Origin: Rs1 sp029027825
GTDB taxonomy: Bacteria; Pseudomonadota; Gammaproteobacteria; Pseudomonadales; Balneatricaceae
Reading direction: 5' to 3'
Assembly: GCA_029027825.1 (NCBI GenBank)
Contig: CP093399.1
Location: 992,001 to 1,056,000, forward strand
DNA: 64,000 nucleotides
Numbering within the stretch: the first letter of the stretch is position 1; every line of letters begins with the position of its first letter. The notes under the pieces were generated by a model, which saw only the letters and a list, made by a program, of their open reading frames with translations, was not told where the DNA came from and did not search any database. Shown in pieces: positions 44,821-54,214 of the stretch. The position numbers were made by a program, and so were the translations under genes.

Positions 44821-45209
44821 ACAAGTCACACGCGCCAGGTTGGGAAACTGCTTAAAATTTGTTTGGTTGCTCCTCTTGAGTTAAACGGGCGAGGGCTTAA
44901 TTTGCTTCCGCTAGCACTGTAATTGAGCAAAGAATATTATCCGAATCAGTGGCTTTATTGCATCGCGTAGGGCGAGCTCTTGATTCTACAGCGGTTAGAA
45001 AAATACCCGATGAGCCAGAAAGAACTATTAATATTTTAAATTCCGTTATAAAACTAATGCCTTATGCTCGATATTTGTTTTGGTGTCATGGGTTTAGGTG
45101 GTACTACAAAATGTAATTGAAGAGTTTAATTATTGCATAACACATTTAAAAATGTGAAAGTAGATATGGCTTAGCTTTCGTTAGAATTACTCTAAAAATA
45201 GGAAATACT
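44821..45209. other. Spacer before the 486-residue unknown gene
   Basis: No gene, strong hairpin or repeat was seen in these 389 bases. The last part is AT-rich and probably holds the promoter of the next gene. Confidence 0.4.
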
Positions 45210-46670
45210 TTGAGTTTAATTAGCAATAAATCAGAGATACCTCTCACTAAATTAATGTCTGGTAAAACGATGACCAGGCAGCTGATTAGTGTTGAAAAAT
45301 ATACATATTTACTGACTGATCAAATTGCAGAATTTTATTCATTGGAAATTGATAAAAAATTTATTCAATCGACCAATTTAGATTCAAAAATTTTACTGCA
45401 GACTAAACGCGATGCCGTCAGTAATGTAATTAAAGAGTTGCGATCTGAAAAAGAAAAATTAGATCAGCTAATAAAACCTCATCAACAAGCCAATCGAGAT
45501 ATTCTTGATAAAATTATCAATATATTGATCAATACTAAAAATACTCGCCGGCATTTTGAAATAATTTTAGGAACAATCTTACTTAATTATCCGATTGATA
45601 GGTTAGATGCAAAATTTTCTAGTCGCTTGGAAATGAGTAAAATGTTGCGACCAATGTATCAAACAGCTTTGATTTCATTGTTGCTAGAGAAGTTATTAAA
45701 TGAGGGCTTTAAATTTAATTCTGAGTATCTGGTTGTCTTACTCGAGGGATATTCTGCTGATGATCAAGAAGCTAAAACAAAAGCGCTCTTTGAGTTACAG
45801 AAAATTTTTGTAGAAATTATTTATCTGAAAGAAATGGGCTTCTATTCGCCTACCTCGCTAGAAATTTTGAGCCGCAGTGGTGAAAATAATTTGCTTGATG
45901 AGAAAAACCGAACAGAGTTACTTGAGCAAAGCAGTCTCAGTAGTAAAGAGTTTCATCACTATGGTGTCGGTGCGTTAGAAGTTGATATTGGAGGGCTAGT
46001 TTCAAAGGATGTTGTAGATGTTTCGGAGCGAGAGAAAACCGAGAAAAAAGAGATCAAAGCTGAACTGAGTGCCGCTGAACGCATGGCTTTGATGGAGAGT
46101 GCAGCGCGCTTTACCTTTATCAAAGATATTATGGATCCCAAGGTTAAAACTGACCGTCAAATAGATGATTTGCTGCAAATATGTAAAGTATACTCATCCT
46201 TTATACTTCCTGTTAAAACTAAAATTGATAAAGAATTACATATAAAAGCATATGACATGATGCGCCAACAAGCAGCTGATAAACTACTCAATCCTCTATA
46301 CACTAAAACCTTGCTTGCTATGATGGGTCGCTTTCCTATCGGCAGTGGAATCTACTTTATTGATTCACAGCGTCATGGTGGCACTGTCGATAAAGCGTTA
46401 GTGGTCGGGCTGAATCCTCGCAATCCCGATGAGCCTATCGTCAAAAGAGTGACGACTAATTATCGAAATATGATTGATTCAGTTTCTGGAACTGTTGCGA
46501 AAAATATTAATTTATTTTTTGTACAGGCTAGGAGCGATGAAAATTTTACCAGGCAGTTAAAAATTCGTTTTAACACCCAGTTTAAAAATGAAGAAGATGG
46601 ATTGCTATTTAGTTTTAGGGCTAATGATTCCTTTAGAACTCTGGCGATTTCAGAGTCCAAGCTCTGGTAA
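45210..46670 (+). CDS. Uncharacterised protein with a degenerate HD-GYP-like C-terminal part
   Basis: This 486-residue cytoplasmic protein starts at TTG with AGGAA about 6 bases before it. It has a charged helical region (about residues 60-95) and two helical blocks. The final part, YDMMRQQAADKLLNPLYTKT followed by FPIGSGIYFIDSQRHGGTVD and LNPRNPDEPIVKRVT, resembles the end of HD-GYP phosphodiesterases. There a P-[IV]-G-[ST]-x-V-x-L strand follows the helical core. No HD pair or GYP motif is visible, so catalytic activity is not expected. It may be a degenerate c-di-GMP-related or signalling-domain protein. The function call is weak; the gene itself is sure. Confidence 0.6.
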   Translation: MSLISNKSEIPLTKLMSGKTMTRQLISVEKYTYLLTDQIAEFYSLEIDKKFIQSTNLDSKILLQTKRDAVSNVIKELRSEKEKLDQLIKPHQQANRDILDKIINILINTKNTRRHFEIILGTILLNYPIDRLDAKFSSRLEMSKMLRPMYQTALISLLLEKLLNEGFKFNSEYLVVLLEGYSADDQEAKTKALFELQKIFVEIIYLKEMGFYSPTSLEILSRSGENNLLDEKNRTELLEQSSLSSKEFHHYGVGALEVDIGGLVSKDVVDVSEREKTEKKEIKAELSAAERMALMESAARFTFIKDIMDPKVKTDRQIDDLLQICKVYSSFILPVKTKIDKELHIKAYDMMRQQAADKLLNPLYTKTLLAMMGRFPIGSGIYFIDSQRHGGTVDKALVVGLNPRNPDEPIVKRVTTNYRNMIDSVSGTVAKNINLFFVQARSDENFTRQLKIRFNTQFKNEEDGLLFSFRANDSFRTLAISESKLW

Positions 46671-46834
46671 AAACCAGTATAAAGCTCGCTTGTCTCGGTA
46701 TTGGCGGTTGTTTTCAAATTATATTCAATTGCTAGTAATATTTTTGAATTTTTGTTGCTCAGTTATTTTATATGGTAAGACGGCGCTGCTGTGCACTCAG
46801 TTAGTAGAGAATGAAGAAGTCCATCCGGTGGTTT

Positions 46835-47983
46835 TTAGGTTACTTTTTTGAACGGCAGTAGACTCTCTAGTTGAGGTTTATAGTTTTCAATTGCCTGTGT
46901 TTCTCGCTCTAGAAAATCAGCGATTGCGTGGCTAAATTCGGGGTGAGCAATATAGTGGCTTGAGTAAGTCATGATTGGTTCAAAGCCGCGTTGAATTTTA
47001 TGCTCGCCTTGGGCGCCAGGATCAAAGCGTTGGATGTTGTGTTCAATGCAGTACTCCAGTCCCTTGTAGTAGCAAGTTTCAAAGTGTAAATTGTCAAAAT
47101 CATCCAGTGATCCCCAATACCTTCCATACAGCACAGCATTTTCTGGGTCGGTGTTTTTAAAACACCAGGCACAAGCCACGGTTTTGTGCTGATGCTTAGC
47201 GACAAATAAGACGATATGACTAGCTAGGCTTTTTAGTAGTAAGGCAAAAAATTCAATATTTAAGTAGCCTTGTCTGCCTCTTTTTAAATAGGTTAACTGA
47301 TAGCAGTGGTAGAATTCTTCGAGTAAAACGGGGTCTATTTCCGGTCCTTCTACTGTGTGAATCGTCACTTGCTGTTCAGTGACTATGCGCCTTTCTCGCT
47401 TAATGTTTTTACGCTTTCGTGAGGTGAAACTGCTTAGGTAGTGCTCAAAACTGCGGTATTGCTGGTTGTGCCAGTGATATTGCAGTCCCTGTCTGGTTAA
47501 TAGTTGCTGCGCTGCGAGTTGTTTGTTTTCATTGACGCTGTGAAATAGACCGTGCCAGCCGGAAAAACCGTATTCTCGACATATACTTTTAAGTTGTTCA
47601 ACAATAAAAGGTAACACCTTGCAAAGCTCAATTTTACTGGCGATTCTAGGGCCGTAACAGGGGCTAAAAGGAATGGCAGTCAATAGTTTAGGGTAGTAGT
47701 TTAGATTGTTGCGCGCGTAGGCATCGGCCCAGTCCCAGTCGAAGACATACTCACCGTTTGAATTGGTTTTTTGATACATTGGCATAATGCATACCAGAGA
47801 TTCTTGCTGATATATGGTGATATGACTTACTTGCCAGCCGGTTTTCTTGGTAGTGCAACCGCTTTCTTCAAGCGCCAATAAAAATTCGTGGCGTAAAAAT
47901 GGGTAGTCTAGGCCGCATAGGTTGTTCCAGGCGCGAGCATCGATTTGATTAATGCTGTGTAGTATCTTAAGTTCAAAAGGCAT
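46835..47983 (-). CDS. COG3146-family (DUF482) N-acyltransferase-like protein
   Basis: The protein (382 residues from this start) has the layout of the COG3146/DUF482 family, a double GNAT-like fold related to FemAB enzymes. Features are ARAWNNLCGLDYPFLRHEFL near the start and FDWDWADAYARNNLNYYPK, with ASKIELCKVLPFIVEQ following. Later come SSFTSRKRKNIKRERR, ARAWCF-like VACAWCFKNTD, and FDPGAQGEHKIQRGFEP near the end. The substrate is unknown. The frame is open to 48022. The methionine at 47983 fits the family start, but no good ribosome binding site supports either. Confidence 0.8.
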   Translation of the reverse strand: MPFELKILHSINQIDARAWNNLCGLDYPFLRHEFLLALEESGCTTKKTGWQVSHITIYQQESLVCIMPMYQKTNSNGEYVFDWDWADAYARNNLNYYPKLLTAIPFSPCYGPRIASKIELCKVLPFIVEQLKSICREYGFSGWHGLFHSVNENKQLAAQQLLTRQGLQYHWHNQQYRSFEHYLSSFTSRKRKNIKRERRIVTEQQVTIHTVEGPEIDPVLLEEFYHCYQLTYLKRGRQGYLNIEFFALLLKSLASHIVLFVAKHQHKTVACAWCFKNTDPENAVLYGRYWGSLDDFDNLHFETCYYKGLEYCIEHNIQRFDPGAQGEHKIQRGFEPIMTYSSHYIAHPEFSHAIADFLERETQAIENYKPQLESLLPFKKVT

Positions 47984-48226
47984 AATAGTAACTGTTGATG
48001 AATGTTGGTCTGATATTAACAAGTTAGTCTTTAAACTGCAGTTATAATCACTAAAATATACTGCTCACTGGAGTGGATATCTTTAAACAGGCAAGAGGCT
48101 GTGTTTACATGGGGCGAGGCGCCATTTGGTTTTTCGGATAAACTGATGTGATTCCGAAGATTTAACTGCTTTACGGTATTAAAACCACTAAACTGATCAA
48201 ATAACTACTCAGTAGAGGAGATTGTA

Positions 48227-48673
48227 ATGGATAGGTTAGAAATGGATTTTGTATTAGATCCACAGCTAGAAAATGACTGTATATTTTTAGGTGAAATGCC
48301 ATTGTGTCGACTGCTGTTGATGAATGACCAGCAGTTTCCTTGGTTTGTGCTAGTGCCGCGTCGCGCCGCGGTGTCAGAGCTGTATCATCTGTCAATAGCC
48401 GATAGAGCATTGATGATGGCAGAGTCCTGTGATTTAAGTGCTGCTTTAGCAGATGGTTTTAGTGCCACTAAAATGAATGTGGCAGCTTTGGGGAATATGG
48501 TCAAACAGTTGCATATTCATCATATAGTCCGTTACGACTCAGACGTAGCTTGGCCTGCGCCGGTCTGGGGTAAGCAGTCTTTCAAGCCTTACTCCACGCA
48601 AGAAATTGCTGAAATACGGCAAAAAGTTACAGCTTTGCTTGAGGCTAAAGTGAGTTTTGTGCCGGTTGTATAA
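48227..48673 (+). CDS. HIT-family protein
   Basis: The 148-residue protein matches the short HIT-domain group with LVPRRAAVSELYHLS and the active-site variant MVKQLHIHHIVRYDSDVAWPAPVWG. The histidine-triad motif is in the form H-x-H-H. Proteins of this type are presumed nucleotide hydrolases or transferases; the substrate is not known. A good GAGGAG precedes the ATG by about 6 bases. Confidence 0.88.
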   Translation: MDRLEMDFVLDPQLENDCIFLGEMPLCRLLLMNDQQFPWFVLVPRRAAVSELYHLSIADRALMMAESCDLSAALADGFSATKMNVAALGNMVKQLHIHHIVRYDSDVAWPAPVWGKQSFKPYSTQEIAEIRQKVTALLEAKVSFVPVV

Positions 48674-48745
48674 ATCCGGTTTTTGGCTCAGTTATAATCT
48701 GCTGTAATTATCTGTTATATCCCACACAAAGCGCCTCTATTGAGG

Positions 48746-48751
48746 TATAAT
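48746..48751 (+). promoter_or_regulatory. Possible -10 element for fmdB-like gene and aspS
   Basis: A perfect TATAAT follows GAGG, 31 bases before the ATG at 48782. No clear -35 hexamer is present. Confidence 0.4.
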
Positions 48752-48781
48752 CCGACGCTTTGATTAATGATGGATTGAAGA

Positions 48782-49189
48782 ATGCCAATTTTTGACTTTA
48801 CCTGCGATCAGTGCGATCACACATTTGAAAAGCTTGTAATGAACAGTGCGTCGGCATTGCCGAACTGTGTTTCTTGTCAGAGTGATAAAGTAACTAAGCA
48901 AGTATCAGCACCTACTTTTAGATTAGCGGGCAGTGGTTGGTATGAAACTGACTTTAAAACAGGTAATAAGAAAAACTTGGCGTCAAGTAATGATGCAAGT
49001 GTCAGTAGCGAATCAGCAAGCGGTGATTCAGCCGAAAAATCTGATAAAGGAAATGCTGCCAAAGAAAGTAATTCCGATAAAAGTAGTTCAGAGAAAGGTG
49101 GTTCAGATAAAAGCACTACAGATAAAAGCACCAGTAAATCTGCATCAGTCTCAAAATCTGCATCTAAAAACAGCACTACTCAAAGTTAA
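48782..49189 (+). CDS. FmdB-type zinc-ribbon protein
   Basis: The 135-residue protein starts with the zinc-ribbon domain MPIFDFTCDQCDHTFEKLV and a second Cys pair in LPNCVSCQSDKVTKQVS. The family motif FRLAGSGWYETDFKTGNKKN follows. From about residue 66 onward it is low-complexity, made almost only of Ser, Lys, Asp, Thr and Ala. It is upstream of aspS, the usual place in Pseudomonas relatives. Function is unknown; regulatory or metal-binding roles are proposed for the family. Confidence 0.9.
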   Translation: MPIFDFTCDQCDHTFEKLVMNSASALPNCVSCQSDKVTKQVSAPTFRLAGSGWYETDFKTGNKKNLASSNDASVSSESASGDSAEKSDKGNAAKESNSDKSSSEKGGSDKSTTDKSTSKSASVSKSASKNSTTQS

Positions 49190-49193
49190 TTAA

Positions 49194-49237
49194 ACTTCAG
49201 CATCGCGTTGCGAATGCAGTAGTTATGCTGAGGTCTC
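49194..49237. repeat. Remnant of the MITE-like element
   Basis: The right 22 bases (GCAGTAGTTATGCTGAGGTCTC) match the right end of the two full elements except at one base. The left piece (CAGCATCGCGTTGCGA) resembles their left end. The middle has been lost and no target duplication is visible. It sits 105 bases before aspS. Confidence 0.65.
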
Positions 49238-49341
49238 TTGATTTACGAAAAAAGTTTTTTTAAAGAGCAGTGCGTCTGGCTTCTTGCCTTAATGCGCATG
49301 GCTATCAACCATAGTTTAGATAATTTCAATAGGAATACATT

Positions 49342-51111
49342 ATGCGCAGTCATTATTGCGGCGACTTGCGAAAAGAGCAAGTGGGTGAAGAAGTTACATT
49401 GGTCGGCTGGGTTCATCGTCGTAGAGACCACGGTGGCGTTATTTTTTTAGACGTTCGTGATCGCGAGGGTATAGTACAAGTAGTGTTTGATCCCGATCGC
49501 GAAGCTAGCTTTGCCGTTGCTGACTCCGTACGTAATGAATACGTCATTGAGATTAAAGGCCTGGTACGTAATCGTCCCGATGGCACGGTTAATGCCGATA
49601 TGGGTACGGGTGAAGTTGAAATTCTTGGCAAGGAGTTAGTGGTACTTAATAAGTCCGAAACGCCGCCTTTTCAATTGGATGATCACCAGCAAGTTAGCGA
49701 AGAAGTAAGATTAAAGAACCGTTTCATGGATTTGCGTCGCCCTGAAATGCAGCAAAAGTTGCGTCTGCGAGCGTCGGTTAGCTCCTATATTCGCAGCTAT
49801 TTAGATAGCAATGGATTTCTTGATATTGAAACTCCGATTCTGACCCGTGCAACTCCTGAGGGGGCGCGTGATTATATAGTGCCTTCGCGTACCCACGAGG
49901 GGAGTTTCTTTGCCTTGCCACAGTCACCACAGTTGTTTAAGCAGTTGTTGATGGTGTCTGGTTTTGATCGTTACTATCAAATAGCCAAGTGCTTTCGCGA
50001 TGAGGATTTACGTGCGGATCGCCAGCCAGAATTCACCCAAATTGACATAGAAATGTCATTTATGGGGCAAGATGAAATAATGGCTGTGACCGAGAAAATG
50101 ATCACTGGTTTGTTTCAGGAAAAGTTAAACGTTGCATTGGGTGAGTTTCCGCACATGACATATGCAGAGGCGATGTCTAAGTACGGGTCGGACAAGCCAG
50201 ATTTGCGTAATCCAATGCAGTTGGTGGATGTCGGTGATTTAATGGCTGATATTGAGTTTAAGGTGTTTGCCGGTCCCGCTAATGATGCAGGTTCTAGAGT
50301 CGCGGCCCTTAAAGTTCCAGGTGGTGCTACTTTGACTCGCAAGCTGATTGACGAGTACACTAAGTTTGTTGGGATATACGGAGCGCGTGGTCTAGCTTGG
50401 ATTAAAGTAAATGATCTGGCAAAAGGTGCTGAAGGTCTACAGTCTCCTATCGTTAAGTTTTTGGGTGAAGAAGTTGCTATGCAGATCATGCAGCGCCTAG
50501 AGACAAAAGATGGTGATTTGGTCTTCTTTGGTGCTGATAAAACTAACATCGTCAATGAAGCGTTAGGCGCTCTACGCAACAAAGTTGGTATTGATTTGAA
50601 TATGCTAACGTGTGAGTGGGCACCGTTGTGGGTTGTCGATTGGCCGATGTTCGAAAAAACATCTGATGGCGGTATTACTGCAATTCATCACCCGTTCACG
50701 GCGCCAAGTTGTACTGTGCAAGAACTAGAGGCTGATCCGTTGGCTGCTCAGTCTGTTGCTTATGACATGGTGTTAAATGGATGTGAGCTAGGTGGCGGAT
50801 CAATTCGTATTCATCAAAGTGAAATGCAAAAAGCAGTGTTCCGCTGCCTGGGTATCTCCGATGATGAAGCAGAAGAAAAATTTGGCTTTTTGTTAAACGC
50901 TTTAAAATTTGGTGCACCACCGCATGGCGGTTTGGCTTTCGGTCTAGATCGGTTGATTATGTTGATGGCCGGTACTGAGTCTATTCGTGAAGTCATCGCT
51001 TTTCCTAAAACTCAGACTGCTGCTTGTCCTCTGACGAATGCACCTGGTGAAGTAAGTAAAGAGCAGTTGAAAGAGCTAAGTATCAGATTGCGCGAAAAAA
51101 TCAAAGTGTAA
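49342..51111 (+). CDS. aspS: Aspartate-tRNA ligase
   Basis: The 589-residue class II synthetase has the N-terminal anticodon-binding OB fold (MRSHYCGDLRKEQVGEEVTL, VGWVHRRRDHGGVIFLDVRD). Motif 2 is FRDEDLRADRQPEFTQIDIE, and motif 3 is GGLAFGLDRLIMLMAGTESIREVIAFPK. It has the bacterial-type insertion and the length of E. coli AspRS. It charges tRNA-Asp. A terminator-like hairpin follows. Confidence 0.98.
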   Translation: MRSHYCGDLRKEQVGEEVTLVGWVHRRRDHGGVIFLDVRDREGIVQVVFDPDREASFAVADSVRNEYVIEIKGLVRNRPDGTVNADMGTGEVEILGKELVVLNKSETPPFQLDDHQQVSEEVRLKNRFMDLRRPEMQQKLRLRASVSSYIRSYLDSNGFLDIETPILTRATPEGARDYIVPSRTHEGSFFALPQSPQLFKQLLMVSGFDRYYQIAKCFRDEDLRADRQPEFTQIDIEMSFMGQDEIMAVTEKMITGLFQEKLNVALGEFPHMTYAEAMSKYGSDKPDLRNPMQLVDVGDLMADIEFKVFAGPANDAGSRVAALKVPGGATLTRKLIDEYTKFVGIYGARGLAWIKVNDLAKGAEGLQSPIVKFLGEEVAMQIMQRLETKDGDLVFFGADKTNIVNEALGALRNKVGIDLNMLTCEWAPLWVVDWPMFEKTSDGGITAIHHPFTAPSCTVQELEADPLAAQSVAYDMVLNGCELGGGSIRIHQSEMQKAVFRCLGISDDEAEEKFGFLLNALKFGAPPHGGLAFGLDRLIMLMAGTESIREVIAFPKTQTAACPLTNAPGEVSKEQLKELSIRLREKIKV

Positions 51112-51153
51112 TTTTCCCGTTGATCGGAAAACAGATACAGCGTGTTCTTAATT

Positions 51154-51188
51154 GGCCCAGCCTCATTTATTTGACGCCGGGCTTTTTT
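51154..51188 (+). terminator. Probable terminator of aspS
   Basis: GGCCCAGCCTC and GACGCCGGGC pair with two mismatches and are followed by TTTTTT. Confidence 0.65.
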
Positions 51189-51663
51189 GTGGCTGGCGGT
51201 GGGTTGGCTAAAAGTTACCTCTTGAGCTGCAGGGGGTGCTTATCTTTGCCAGTATCAGTTCGGCTTGTAGGTGTTGGCGTGAAATATTTTTTTTGGCTAA
51301 GTGTTAGGGGTAGTATCGGCTGTTATGTAAGCGTATAAGAAGTAGCTGTAGCGTTAAATAAAAGATTGCTAATGTCTATTAATCGGGTGAAAAACTAGTC
51401 AGTTTAAAATCAAAACAAATAAGCAAAAGACCTATAAATTGTAGTTATTTGCTCCCTTTTGTGGTTTTTTTTATGTTTTTGTCAGGTTTCTGACTAAGCT
51501 GTCTATGATAGAACGTGTAAGCTCATGTATAATCGACAAGTTTTTTGGTGGGGAATATTGTTGTAGTATAAATAATAAACACTGCGTTCTGAGTTAAGTA
51601 TTACAGTCTCGCGTGAACAATAATAATTTTTCGAAAATTTATAATCGTGATTGGGTGAAGTGT
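51189..51663. other. Leader and promoter region of the nqr operon
   Basis: This 475-base spacer carries no gene. Candidate -10 elements are TATGAT (51504, with TTGTCA at 51479 but a long 19-base spacer) and TATAAT (51528). No operator was recognised. Confidence 0.4.
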
Positions 51664-53004
51664 ATGATCAAGATCAACAAAGGTCTAGATCTGCCGATTT
51701 TAGGCACTACGGCGCAGAGTATTTCTGAGTCGAATAAAGTGCATTCGGTCGCCGTGAGTGGCCCTGACTATGTTGGCTGTAAGCCAACAATGGCCGTCAA
51801 GGTGGGAGATCGAGTTAAACTCGGTCAATTGATCTTTTCTGACAAGAAGACAGAAGGTGTGCATTTTACAGCGCCAGCAGCTGGTACTGTAAAAGAAATT
51901 AATCGTGGCGAGCGTCGAATGTTGCTCTCTGTGGTTATCGATGTTGATGAAACTGAAGAGTCTGTAGAGTTTGCAAAATACTCTGTAGAAGAACTGGCGG
52001 ATTTAACCGCTGAACAAGTCGCTGAACAATTGCAGGTGTCTGGGCTTTGGGGTGCATTGCGTACCCGTCCGTTCTCTAAAATTCCTGCGAGCAATACTAC
52101 TGCAAAAGCCATTTTTGTCACGGCTATTGATACTAATCCTCTCGCGGCAGATCCTGCTCTGATTATCGCAGAAAATGCGGCTGATTTCAGCTGCGGACTA
52201 ACTTTGCTGACCAAGCTAACAGAGGGGAAAGTTTACCTTTGTAAAGCTGTAGGGGCCGATGTTGCCACTGCCGAAGGTATCGTTGTTGAAGAGTTTTCCG
52301 GTGTTCACCCTGCGGGTAACGTTGGTACTCACATACATTTTCTAGAACCAGTTTCACGTAATTACACAGTCTGGACGATTGGCTATCAAGATGTTGTGGC
52401 GATCGGGAAATTATTTACAGAAGGTAAACTGTCAGTAGAGCGGATTATCTCTATTGCCGGTCCTGTCGTAGATAAGCCGCTGTTGGTGAGAACCAGAATA
52501 GGCGCAAAAATAACTGATTTAATTGCGGGGACAGTAGACACTTTGGGTAACCGAGTTATTTCTGGATCAATCTGGAATGGTCGGACAGCCGCTGACGAGC
52601 TTGATTATTTAGGCCGCTATGCCAACCAAATTACCGTTCTTAAACAGGGCGATAAACGTGAGTTTATGGGATGGGCCGTACCGGGTGTCAATCAATACTC
52701 AGTACTTAATATATTTATCTCCGCTTTGAATAAAACTAAGAAATTTAGTTTCTCAACCACCACCAATGGTTCAGAGAGAGCGATGCTCCCGGTTGGTCAG
52801 TTTGAGCGACTAATGCCAATGGATATCCTACCCACGCAGCTACTACGTGCGCTAGTCACTGGAGACATAGTGTCGGCGATGGATTTAGGTGCTTTAGAAC
52901 TCGATGAAGAAGATTTAGCCCTCTGTACTTTTGCCTGCCCAGGTAAGTATGAATACGGCCCAATTCTTCGCGATAATTTAACACGCATCGAGAGAGAGGC
53001 TTAA
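51664..53004 (+). CDS. nqrA: Na+-translocating NADH:quinone reductase subunit A
   Basis: The 446-residue protein starts MIKINKGLDLPILG and has the NqrA motifs HSVAVSGPDYVGCKPTMAVKV and LRTRPFSKIPASNTTAKAIF. The GVHPAGNVGTHIHFLEPVS stretch is also present. It is the peripheral cytoplasmic subunit that holds quinone near NqrB. The frame is open from 51613; the ATG at 51664 fits the family start. It is first of nqrABCDEF-apbE-nqrM. Confidence 0.96.
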   Translation: MIKINKGLDLPILGTTAQSISESNKVHSVAVSGPDYVGCKPTMAVKVGDRVKLGQLIFSDKKTEGVHFTAPAAGTVKEINRGERRMLLSVVIDVDETEESVEFAKYSVEELADLTAEQVAEQLQVSGLWGALRTRPFSKIPASNTTAKAIFVTAIDTNPLAADPALIIAENAADFSCGLTLLTKLTEGKVYLCKAVGADVATAEGIVVEEFSGVHPAGNVGTHIHFLEPVSRNYTVWTIGYQDVVAIGKLFTEGKLSVERIISIAGPVVDKPLLVRTRIGAKITDLIAGTVDTLGNRVISGSIWNGRTAADELDYLGRYANQITVLKQGDKREFMGWAVPGVNQYSVLNIFISALNKTKKFSFSTTTNGSERAMLPVGQFERLMPMDILPTQLLRALVTGDIVSAMDLGALELDEEDLALCTFACPGKYEYGPILRDNLTRIEREA

Positions 53005-53008
53005 CACC

Positions 53009-54214
53009 ATGAGTTTGAGAAATATTCTTGATAAAATGGAACCGCATTTCCATAAAGGCGGTAAATTTGAAAATTGGTATGCACTTTTTGAAGCGGCAGA
53101 CACAATTTTCTACACACCTGGCCACGTGACTAAAGCAGCTGCTCATGTACGTGATGGTGTCGATTTAAAACGCATGATGATTCTAGTATGGATCTGTACT
53201 TTTCCAGCTGTACTATTTGGTTTGTACAATGTGGGATTGCAGGCGAATAATGCCATGGCAACTATGGGGCTCACTGAAGCCGCTGGTTGGCGCGGTGCTA
53301 TCGCCGGTTCATTAACAGGTTTCGACGCTAGCAGCTTGTGGGATAACATTGTCCACGGAGCGCTTTACTGGCTTCCTATTTACGCAGTAACTTTTGTCGT
53401 AGGTGGATTCTGGGAAGTGCTGTTTGCCATGAAACGTGGCCACGAAGTGAACGAAGGCTTCTTTGTTACTTCTATTTTGTTCTCGCTTACACTGCCCCCT
53501 TCAGTCCCGTTGTGGCAAGTTGCCCTAGGTATCAGTTTTGGTGTGGTAATTGGTAAAGAAGTGTTTGGCGGTACTGGCAAAAACTTCCTCAACCCAGCGT
53601 TAACTGGTCGTGCTTTCTTGTTTTTTGCCTATCCTGCGCAAATGTCAGGTGATGCAATTTGGACCGCCGTTGATGGTTATACCGGTGCAACTCCACTGAG
53701 TATTGCCGCTGTTGGTGGTATCGAAGCGCTTGAAAGCAGTATCACGTGGATGCAGGCATTCATGGGTCAAATACAAGGATCTGTCGGCGAGGTATCTACG
53801 TTTGCTATCTTGATCGGTGGTGGGGCACTGGTGGTGATGCGATTAGCCGCCTGGCGAATTGTCGCCGGGGTGTTTGCAGGCATGGTCGCGATGAGTGTGA
53901 TCTTTAACCTTATCGGTTCTGAAAGCAATCCGATGTTTGCATTGCCATTTTACTGGCACATGGTCTTAGGTGGATTTGCCTTCGGTATGTTCTTTATGGC
54001 TACCGATCCGATCTCAGCGTCGATGACCAATACCGGGAAATGGTATTTTGGTGCATTAATTGGGATCATGGTGGTGCTAATTCGCGTTGTTAACCCAGCC
54101 TTCCCAGAAGGTATGATGCTGGCAATTCTATTTGGTAACTTATTTGCTCCTCTGATCGATAACTTCGTAGTGCAGGCAAATATTAAGCGGAGGTTATTAC
54201 GTCATGGCAGCTAA
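53009..54214 (+). CDS. nqrB: Na+-translocating NADH:quinone reductase subunit B
   Basis: The 401-residue membrane protein has about ten helices and motifs KEVFGGTGKNFLNPALTGRA and DGYTGATPLSIAA. The Thr of the latter carries the FMN attached by ApbE. It also has FFMATDPISASMTNTGKWYF. It is the main Na+-translocating subunit. It overlaps nqrC by 11 bases. Confidence 0.97.
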   Translation: MSLRNILDKMEPHFHKGGKFENWYALFEAADTIFYTPGHVTKAAAHVRDGVDLKRMMILVWICTFPAVLFGLYNVGLQANNAMATMGLTEAAGWRGAIAGSLTGFDASSLWDNIVHGALYWLPIYAVTFVVGGFWEVLFAMKRGHEVNEGFFVTSILFSLTLPPSVPLWQVALGISFGVVIGKEVFGGTGKNFLNPALTGRAFLFFAYPAQMSGDAIWTAVDGYTGATPLSIAAVGGIEALESSITWMQAFMGQIQGSVGEVSTFAILIGGGALVVMRLAAWRIVAGVFAGMVAMSVIFNLIGSESNPMFALPFYWHMVLGGFAFGMFFMATDPISASMTNTGKWYFGALIGIMVVLIRVVNPAFPEGMMLAILFGNLFAPLIDNFVVQANIKRRLLRHGS

